Assembly (NCBI GenBank): GCA_949840935.1
Contig: CATKXX010000002.1
Span: 95,567 to 159,566, forward strand
Origin: an uncultured Acetatifactor sp.
GTDB taxonomy: Bacteria; Bacillota; Clostridia; Lachnospirales; Lachnospiraceae
Length of the DNA stretch: 64,000 bases
Direction: 5' to 3'
Position numbers and translations under genes: made by a program. Shown piece by piece: positions 58,050-64,000 of this stretch. Each line of letters starts with the position of its first letter. Position 1 is the first letter of the stretch. The notes below the pieces were generated by a model that worked only from the letters and a program-made list of their open reading frames with translations, had not been told where the DNA came from and did not search any database.

Positions 58050-59810
58050 TCAGAAACCTTTTTCTTTCCACTCCACCTTCGGGATACGGATCCGCACAGT
58101 GGTTCCCTGTCCCGGTTCGCTTTCCACCGCAAACCCGGCGTCATCAAAGATCAGCTTAAGCCGCTCCCTGATATTTGCCAGGCCAATCCCGTTCCCCTTT
58201 GATTTCACGGTGCCGTCCCGCACCGCCTGCAAAGTCTCCCCATCCATACCCGGCCCCGTATCCGCGACCTCATACAGGATATACTCCCCTTCTTCCTTTA
58301 CCGTTACCCGCACCGTACATTTTTCAAGGGAATCCTCTATCCCATAATAGATTGCGTTCTCCACCAGGGGCTGAAGGATCATTCTGGGAGTCTGGTATTT
58401 CTCCAAATCCCCCGATTTTTCCACGATGAAATCCCCCCGGTTCTTATACCGGTAGGTCTGTATGGCGATATAGCCCTCCACAGACTCCGCTTCTTCCTCC
58501 ACCGTCGCAAAAGGTTCCCCTGCAAAGGAGGATCTCAACAGCTTGCCGAATTCCACGATCAGCCTGCTGACCTCCTCGTTCTTGTTCCATTTCACCATCC
58601 AGTTGATGGTATTCAGCGTATTATAAATAAAGTGAGGGTTGATCTGGGCCCGGAGCATCTTATAGCTGGTATCCTTTAACAGCAGCTGCTTCTCATAATT
58701 CTCCTCTATCAACTCGTTGATCCGCCGCAGCATGGTGTCAAACTCCCTCTGCAGCAGCCCCGTCTCGTCACCCCGCTCCTCCAGGGTCAGGTATGCCCTG
58801 GCGCCCTCGAAATCCCCCGTCTCCACGATCTTCATGGATTCGGTCAGCTCATTCAGCGGCCTGGTAATCGTCCCGATCAGGCTTTTCATTCCCATGATGA
58901 AGACTGCCGCCATTATAAAGATAATCACCAGCAGAACCATCCTGGCCGTCCAGATCTGCCCGTATATCTCCGTATAGGGAAACACGTTTGCATACATCCA
59001 TCCTGTGGCCGGGGAATACAGCCAGCACATGAAATAGCGCTGCTTTCCCACGCGGACGATCTCATATCCCTTTTCCTCCCCATATTCCGGCAGGGAAAGC
59101 TCCTCCACTGTCTCGTCCTGATAGAGCATGTACTGATCGGTATAGACGTAGAGGCTGGCGTGCTCCGCCTCCAGGCTGCTCACCTTCCTTCCGATCAGTC
59201 TCTCTATGTCACAGGTGAGCAGGAGCGTGCCCAGATAAGTAAGGCGCGCGTGCTCCTTTTCCAGGACATTCCTTCCCGCCACATAATACGGCCAGCTGTC
59301 ATCGGGATCCCGGCTGACGATACCCCCCCTGGCTGCCAGAAGCGGCTCCTCCAGCTCCGCCCTCACCGCATCCGGAACCTTTTCCACCTTGACCCCTATC
59401 AGGATATCCGCCATTCTGCCGTCATAATAGTCGGTGCTCCTGACGTTGATATTTGCTTCGGTATTGAATTTTGATGTTATCAGGCTCCGCAGATTCAGTA
59501 ATCCCAGGGAATAGGCCGCATCCGCTTCCTCCATATCCCTCAGGGCCGTAAGCTGCTCCTGGATCTCGTCATCCATTGCAATATCTGTGCTGAGGGCTTT
59601 AATCTCCCCCAGGGAACGGTTTACCTCCTGGGTGAAATAATCCAGCTCCTGCAAGGACTTTTCATAAAGCTTTTCATCGTATATGGAGAGACATATCTGC
59701 AGGACTGTCTGGGAAACGGCGCAAAAAATCAACAAAAACAGGAGGAACACAAGCATGACCTTCCCCGCCAGCGCCATATCGTAATATTTCTGTTTCAGTT
59801 TTACCCACAT
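58050..59810 (-). CDS. YesM-type sensor histidine kinase
   Basis: The 586-residue protein has two membrane segments (about 18-40 and 283-305) around an extracellular sensing domain, a HAMP segment, the histidine motif QINPHFIYNTLNTINWM of the His_kinase (LytS/YesM) family and an ATPase end with LVENAIYYGI, DTGPGMDG and GNGIGLANIRERL. It likely senses a sugar, or a loaded binding protein, and passes phosphate to the regulator encoded 46 bases downstream. The leader region upstream is the palindrome cluster with an extended -10 about 87 bases from the start codon. Confidence 0.93.
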   Translation of the reverse strand: MWVKLKQKYYDMALAGKVMLVFLLFLLIFCAVSQTVLQICLSIYDEKLYEKSLQELDYFTQEVNRSLGEIKALSTDIAMDDEIQEQLTALRDMEEADAAYSLGLLNLRSLITSKFNTEANINVRSTDYYDGRMADILIGVKVEKVPDAVRAELEEPLLAARGGIVSRDPDDSWPYYVAGRNVLEKEHARLTYLGTLLLTCDIERLIGRKVSSLEAEHASLYVYTDQYMLYQDETVEELSLPEYGEEKGYEIVRVGKQRYFMCWLYSPATGWMYANVFPYTEIYGQIWTARMVLLVIIFIMAAVFIMGMKSLIGTITRPLNELTESMKIVETGDFEGARAYLTLEERGDETGLLQREFDTMLRRINELIEENYEKQLLLKDTSYKMLRAQINPHFIYNTLNTINWMVKWNKNEEVSRLIVEFGKLLRSSFAGEPFATVEEEAESVEGYIAIQTYRYKNRGDFIVEKSGDLEKYQTPRMILQPLVENAIYYGIEDSLEKCTVRVTVKEEGEYILYEVADTGPGMDGETLQAVRDGTVKSKGNGIGLANIRERLKLIFDDAGFAVESEPGQGTTVRIRIPKVEWKEKGF

Positions 59811-59836
59811 GACGGCCTCCTGTCCTGCGACATGAT

Positions 59837-59907
59837 AACGAAAGAATCTTCGAGCGCGAAGCGCGGCAGACGCGCAGCGGCTGGATTCTTGAGTGTATTA
59901 TACCATG
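59837..59907 (-). repeat. Family A palindromic element, copy 2
   Basis: Identical over 71 bp to copy 3. Stem arms AAGAATC and GATTCTT enclose a GC-rich inner stem (GCGCG with CGCGC). On the minus strand it opens with TGGTATAAT, an extended -10 box 87 bases before the sensor kinase gene. Confidence 0.85.
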
Positions 59908-59959
59908 AACGCAGGAAATCAAGCGGCTGCGAAGCAGACATTTGATTTCCAAGTCATGG
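59902..59959. repeat. Family B palindrome, copy 1
   Basis: ACCATG and CATGGC close a long imperfect stem whose arms contain GGAAATCAAG and TTTGATTTCC. Confidence 0.6.
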
Positions 59960-59965
59960 CTTGCC

Positions 59966-60043
59966 GGTATAATGCATCACGGAATCGTGATGTCAGGCCA
60001 GCGTCAGCCGGCCTGAATTCTGCGTCAGCAAAATCATTATACC
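59966..60043. repeat. Palindrome bounded by GGTATAATG and CATTATACC
   Basis: Perfect nine-base inverted ends; inside are CATCACG-GAAT-CGTGATG and GGCCAGCGTCAGCCGGCC-type small stems. TATAAT is present on both strands at the ends. Confidence 0.6.
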
Positions 60044-60099
60044 ATATCAGCAGGAAATCAAGCGCGAATGAAATGAGCATTTGATTTCACCTGATATGG
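60042..60099. repeat. Family B palindrome, copy 2
   Basis: CCATATCAG and CTGATATGG are perfect inverted ends; inner arms GGAAATCAAG and TTTGATTTC match copy 1. Confidence 0.65.
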
Positions 60100-60100
60100 C

Positions 60101-60171
60101 AACGAAAGAATCTTCGAGCGCGAAGCGCGGCAGACGCGCAGCGGCTGGATTCTTGAGTGTATTATACCATG
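60101..60171 (-). repeat. Family A palindromic element, copy 3
   Basis: Identical to copy 2. On the minus strand TTTAGA lies 17 bases before its TATAAT, so this copy could form a complete promoter toward the sensor kinase gene. Confidence 0.85.
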
Positions 60172-60264
60172 TTTACCGCACGTTCTAAAGCTATTTGTTT
60201 CCTTCCGCTTCCGTGCTCTGTATCAGTACAAGGCGGATCAAACCATTCCAATCCTGCGGTTTAT

Positions 60265-60297
60265 AATAAGGGCTGTCACAGATCGGCAGCCCTTATT
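60265..60297 (-). terminator. Terminator after the binding lipoprotein gene
   Basis: AATAAGGGCTG and CAGCCCTTATT form an 11-pair stem; TATAAACC follows on the minus strand and TTTTA on the plus. Confidence 0.65.
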
Positions 60298-60325
60298 TTA
60301 CCTTTCCTATTGAATTTTCCCAAAG

Positions 60326-61948
60326 TTACTCCAGTGTCATGGTATCAATTGCTGCCTGATAAACGCTCAAGTAGCTCTCCACATCCATGCCCTCGAATAT
60401 GGATACAAATTTATTCCAGCTGTCGTCCGTGACCCCTTCGGTGATAAAGGTGGCCATATTCTCCTTCACCGCATTCTCAATATCGGTCTCCTTCAATGAA
60501 TTTGACTTAAGCTGCTCAGAAGTCAGAGGCGCCAGATCCAGGTAATCATTGGAATATGTCTGCATAATGCCCGCGTCGGTATAAGTCTGGCAGTACTGAG
60601 TCTTCTCCACTCTCTGCTCCGGCCACTCGAAGACAGAGTCGATATATTTACCGGGGCCAAAGAACAGGGTATTGCAGTCAAGGAAATTCTTAATGTCGAT
60701 ATCACCGTTCATCAACGTGCGGATCTTGTTATCCGAATTGTACTCCCAGCCGGTTCCGTCAGACGCATCCTTTTCCCCATAGTAGAGGGAATACATCATC
60801 TCCGTCTCCAGCATGGCATCCAGAAGCTGAAGGGACTCCGGCACATGCTGGTTGGTGCAGGTCAGGAACGCGCCCGGCTTTGCCATCTCGATGCTGCGGT
60901 AGTCCATAGCACCCTCATCCCCGGGCACATACACGGAGCAGGTGGCAGCCACGCCGTCGTCAAAGCCCATGGCTTTCAGCCTCCACGCGGTAAAGAATCC
61001 CACATTGCCTTCCTTGAACTTGGATTCCACCGTGTTGGCATCCTGAGAAATGATCTCCGGGTCAACAAGCCCCTCACTGTAGCAGGTATGAAGCCATTCC
61101 ATACATTCACGGAAGCCCTGCTGGGTAGCGGTAAACTGTACCTTCTTATCATTATCCAAATAGATCCATTTATCGGGATCCGCAGGTACGCCAAACATCG
61201 GCAGCATATATCTTACCCCGTAAAAGCTGGCGTCCAGGCCCATCTCCAGGGGCACCTCGTCGGAAGGATCCCCGTTGCCGTTAGCATCCTGCGCCTTGAA
61301 AGCCCTCAGCACATCCGTCAGCTCCTCCACATTCGTGGGCCTGTCCAGATTCAGGCGGTTCAGCCAGTCGTCATTGATAAAGAAATGGGCGTTAGTGTTA
61401 ATATACTGGCCCACCATATATCCAATGGAATACTTATTGCCGTCGGAGGCTGTCAGGCTGCTGCAGGGATCCGCGTCCTCCGCCGCCCGCCGCTCTGTGT
61501 AATTAGGCATATACTGGGAAGTAAGGTCGTCATTCAGGGTGATCAGAAGACCCTGGGACACGCCGTATTCCTCCTGATCCACCTCTGTATTGGGGGAAAG
61601 GATGATGTCGGGATACTCGCCGGAAGCAAACATCAGGTTCAGCTTCGTAGGCCAGTCCGCGGCCTTGATCATTTCCCATTCCAGCTGAATCCCTGTCTGC
61701 TCCTCCAGGCGCTGGATTGCCGGCATTTCGGAAGGGTCTGTCAGAGAATCCACATCACGGATTCCCAGCATGACCTTCAGGGTGATCTGCTCCTGGCCCT
61801 CCGCATCCGCGGACGCGGCCTGGGAGCTTCCCTCACCGGATGACTGTCCCGCGTCTGCGGAAGCGTCCGTCCCCGAATCGCCGCAGCCGGACAGCGCCGA
61901 TATTGCCATTATGGCAGATAACAACATTGCTACGATTTTCTTTTTCAT
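60326..61948 (-). CDS. LplA-like sugar-binding lipoprotein
   Basis: The 540-residue protein has a lipoprotein signal (lipobox LSGC), a serine/alanine-rich linker and the long LplA/YtcQ-type solute-binding fold: ITLKVMLGIRDVDSL, GIQLEWEMIKAADWPTKLNL, GEYPDIIL and EFREC-type repeats further on. LplA-like proteins serve importers for plant cell-wall oligosaccharides, together with YesM/YesN. The two permeases of such a system are not in the window. AGGAGGG lies before the ATG and a TATAAT about 45 bases upstream (61992-61997). It is separated from the sensor kinase gene by the palindrome cluster. Confidence 0.9.
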   Translation of the reverse strand: MKKKIVAMLLSAIMAISALSGCGDSGTDASADAGQSSGEGSSQAASADAEGQEQITLKVMLGIRDVDSLTDPSEMPAIQRLEEQTGIQLEWEMIKAADWPTKLNLMFASGEYPDIILSPNTEVDQEEYGVSQGLLITLNDDLTSQYMPNYTERRAAEDADPCSSLTASDGNKYSIGYMVGQYINTNAHFFINDDWLNRLNLDRPTNVEELTDVLRAFKAQDANGNGDPSDEVPLEMGLDASFYGVRYMLPMFGVPADPDKWIYLDNDKKVQFTATQQGFRECMEWLHTCYSEGLVDPEIISQDANTVESKFKEGNVGFFTAWRLKAMGFDDGVAATCSVYVPGDEGAMDYRSIEMAKPGAFLTCTNQHVPESLQLLDAMLETEMMYSLYYGEKDASDGTGWEYNSDNKIRTLMNGDIDIKNFLDCNTLFFGPGKYIDSVFEWPEQRVEKTQYCQTYTDAGIMQTYSNDYLDLAPLTSEQLKSNSLKETDIENAVKENMATFITEGVTDDSWNKFVSIFEGMDVESYLSVYQAAIDTMTLE

Positions 61949-61991
61949 AGATACCCTCCTGCTTCTCTAATCTGTATTTGTTTCTGATTTT

Positions 61992-61997
61992 ATTATA
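61992..61997 (-). promoter_or_regulatory. -10 box upstream of the LplA-like gene
   Basis: A perfect TATAAT on the minus strand, 43 bases before the start codon; the -35 position reads TGGCAT, a partial match. Confidence 0.45.
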
Positions 61998-62135
61998 ATT
62001 ATTTCCGTATTTGATGCCATGGACTTATCCGCGCACTGACCTGTAAATTTCCGACTTATATACATGGCGTCAACACATGTGCAGCTTCCCGGCCCTTCTC
62101 CCGCGGAAATAAGCTGTGAGAAAGTGCCAGGCAGA

Positions 62136-64000
62136 TCACCGCTTCTCCACGACCAGCACTGCCTGCGCGCTGTACATTCCTCCCGCATCCGCCCAAAGGC
62201 TCACCCTGCCGCTCTCCCCGGTAAGCCTTATCAAAACCCCGGCCTGTCCCTGGTGTAAATGAATCCCGCCTGCCCGGTAAGGCTCATCCCCGGTAAGGCA
62301 TCCGTTGTCCACCGCCACGATCTCTGCAGGGCCCTCCGCCCGGAATCTTACATAGGCCGACTCCCGGAAGCAGGGATTCCCTTCCGCATCCTGCGCCTGC
62401 ACCAGCAGCAGCTTCTCATACCCCGTCTCCCCCGGCAGGCACATTTCTTCCGTCTCAAAGGCAAGGCGGGCCGCAGGCCCGGGCGTTACCAGCGTATGCC
62501 TGCAGGCCTCCTTTCCTTCATTATATCCGATCACCGTCACCCGCCCCGGCGTCCAGGGCACAAATCCTCTGATCTGTCCATTGGGGCATTCTCCCGGCTT
62601 CGGCAGATAAAACCTCTTTTCATTCACATAGAGCGCCGCCTCCTGGCAGTTCGTGGAGATCACATAGGGTATCATCGCCCTGCGAAACTGCGGGAAATGC
62701 CAGTGATCCGCAAACATGGGCGTGTCCCAGTGCTCCTTCGTACCCTCGTCCTCCTGGGAATAATCCATCACAGAGAAATGCACCATGGGCTTATCGCTCC
62801 AATAGCTCTGTAAAATATAATACCCCGGCCTGGGGACTCCATTCGTCCGAATCAGGGAACCGCCCCAGCCCCTGGCAGGATAACCCATGGATTCCCCCAG
62901 ATAGTCATAGCCTGTCCATATCATCCCGCCGATCACATAACTTTCCCTCAGCGCAGGCAGCATCGGATTTTTGTCCGTAAAGTTTATGATCTGGTTCTCA
63001 TCCCCCATAAAAAATTGAAAAACTTCCGTCCCCAGAATCAGTTTATCCGGGATGCGGGAATGGATCAGGGGATACCAGGCTTCCTGATAATTGCAGGAAA
63101 TGATATCCACATACTCCGCAATCCTCCGGATCCGCTCCACCCTCTCCTCATTATCATAGATTTCCGTGTCGCTGGCCTCGTCCACAAATTTCTGGATATC
63201 CTGAATCTCCTTCAGATTCACGCCGCTCTCCCGTTTAAAATGCGGATTCATGGCGCAGGTGACCGGCCTGGAGGGATCCAGCTTCCGCACATATCCCGTC
63301 AGAAGCTTTAATGTGGCAAGCATATCCGGCTGGGCCTGGTTCTCCACCTCGTTTCCCACGCCCCAGATGCAGACACAGGCCCGGTTCCTGTCCCGCTTTA
63401 CCATGGCCTCCACATCCTTCTGCCATTCCGTGTCAAAATACCTTCCGTACAGCCCTGCGTGCCATTTGTCAAAGCATTCCTCATAGACATAGAACCCCAT
63501 CTCGTCACAGAGATCCAGGAATTCCTCCGCAAAGACATGATGAGCCGCCCTTATGGAATTGCATCCCGCTTCCTTTAAAGCCGCAAGCCTCTGCCTCCAT
63601 AATTCCTTTTTAGCCGCAATGCCGCGGCATCCCACATCCTGGTGCACACAGGCCCCTTTCAGGACTGTCCGTTTCCCGTTTACAAACATGCCCTCATTTG
63701 GCACAAAGCGGATATCCCGAAATCCAACCCTTCTGCGAATGCGGTCACACTCCCTTCCGTCCTTCAGAAGCGTCAGCTCCAACAGGTATAAATGGGGTGT
63801 CTCCGCCGACCAGAGCGCGGCGTCCTGCAGCTGCAGGCGGATGATGCCTTTCCCGTCGCTGCAGCCACGGGCCACGATGTTATCCTCTGCCTGCGGCGGT
63901 CTCTCTGTCAGGCTTTCCTTCCCGGTGATTTCTTTCCCGGTGCTCTCTTTCTCCGTGTTCTCTTTCCCCGTGCATTCCTTCCCGGCGCTCTCTTTCGCTG
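62136..64000 (-). CDS. Glycoside hydrolase family 2 protein, C-terminal part (runs off window)
   Basis: The frame is open from 64000 to 62136 (about 620 residues visible). It holds the end of a GH2 immunoglobulin-like domain, the TIM barrel (GFRDIRFVPNEGMFVNGKR, NSIRAAHH), the acid/base glutamate in IWGVGNEVEN, the nucleophile in LILGTEVFQ, and C-terminal beta domains including a big_4-like part (RVTVIGYNEG). The family covers beta-galactosidase, glucuronidase and mannosidase; in this context an activity on hemicellulose side chains is plausible. A segment near the window edge is built of five-residue TGKE(S/I/N) repeats (63913-64000). It lies upstream of the LplA-like gene with about 190 bases between. 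Confidence 0.9.
   Translation of the reverse strand, partial: AKESAGKECTGKENTEKESTGKEITGKESLTERPPQAEDNIVARGCSDGKGIIRLQLQDAALWSAETPHLYLLELTLLKDGRECDRIRRRVGFRDIRFVPNEGMFVNGKRTVLKGACVHQDVGCRGIAAKKELWRQRLAALKEAGCNSIRAAHHVFAEEFLDLCDEMGFYVYEECFDKWHAGLYGRYFDTEWQKDVEAMVKRDRNRACVCIWGVGNEVENQAQPDMLATLKLLTGYVRKLDPSRPVTCAMNPHFKRESGVNLKEIQDIQKFVDEASDTEIYDNEERVERIRRIAEYVDIISCNYQEAWYPLIHSRIPDKLILGTEVFQFFMGDENQIINFTDKNPMLPALRESYVIGGMIWTGYDYLGESMGYPARGWGGSLIRTNGVPRPGYYILQSYWSDKPMVHFSVMDYSQEDEGTKEHWDTPMFADHWHFPQFRRAMIPYVISTNCQEAALYVNEKRFYLPKPGECPNGQIRGFVPWTPGRVTVIGYNEGKEACRHTLVTPGPAARLAFETEEMCLPGETGYEKLLLVQAQDAEGNPCFRESAYVRFRAEGPAEIVAVDNGCLTGDEPYRAGGIHLHQGQAGVLIRLTGESGRVSLWADAGGMYSAQAVLVVEKR
63913..64000 (-). 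repeat. 15-bp tandem repeat in the GH2 gene
   Basis: About six imperfect 15-bp units encode AGKEC, TGKEN, TEKES, TGKEI and TGKES in a row. In frame; the array reaches the window edge. Confidence 0.8.

Larger units (their letters stand above)
59811..60325. other. Palindrome-rich intergenic region between two sugar-transport genes
   Basis: This 515-bp stretch contains two identical family A copies (59837-59907, 60101-60171), three further palindromes between them (59902-59959, 59966-60043, 60042-60099) and a terminator at 60265-60297. No coding frame is credible. Confidence 0.8.

Overview
The window looks like a chromosomal segment of a spore-forming gut Clostridium relative, most likely family Lachnospiraceae. 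This rests on an alpha/beta small acid-soluble spore protein, a TraX-family protein, DUF4317, a TM1266-type hydrogenase regulator, YesM/YesN two-component genes beside LplA-like sugar lipoproteins, and a tig-clpP-clpX-ysxC order on one strand. No species name can be given from the sequence alone. Almost all genes lie on the minus strand.

Region by region: 1-1.2 kb holds a partial GH105 hydrolase and a TraX-like membrane protein. 1.4-7.6 kb holds an atypical response regulator and the protein quality-control cluster (trigger factor, ClpP, ClpX, YsxC, AI-2E transporter). 7.7-10.7 kb holds a hydrogenase-type regulator, an ABC permease fused to its ATPase, and its binding lipoprotein. 10.9-22.8 kb is a surface-glycan locus: membrane glycosyltransferase-like protein, spore protein, HAD protein, Rpn-like nuclease, GT11 fucosyltransferase, flippase, membrane protein, FrhB-like protein and pyruvyl transferase. 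Three of these glycan genes are out of frame at runs of exactly seven G. 22.8-25.5 kb is an AT-rich island of tiny genes bounded by inverted repeats, ending at two tRNA genes. 25.8-33.0 kb is housekeeping (argS, queH, sod, thrH, pyrF, a TPR lipoprotein, mscL). 32.8-36.0 kb has DUF4317 and a B12-riboswitch-controlled ECF S component with a DUF4430 lipoprotein. 36.1-42.8 kb holds secreted and unknown proteins, including an M6-like metalloprotease. 42.9-49.1 kb has a type III restriction-modification pair, a DUF3841 protein and a MerR regulator. 49.2-64 kb is a xylan or glucuronoxylan utilisation locus: GH115, GH43, two sugar-binding lipoproteins, a YesM/YesN sensor-regulator pair and GH2.

Three kinds of structure are not explained by the genes. 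First, the island at 23.3-24.7 kb repeats one layout: inverted repeat with -35 box, -10 box, small ORF, inverted repeat acting as terminator. Second, at least three families of intergenic palindromic elements recur across the window. One carries an extended -10 promoter pointing into the downstream gene and another carries the ribosome binding site of the downstream gene. Third, many proteins contain in-frame tandem repeats of 15, 21, 39 or 45 bp in linkers, and related repeats occur between genes. The runs of seven G and these repeats suggest a genome that generates variation by slippage, although assembly error at homopolymers must be excluded for the G runs.
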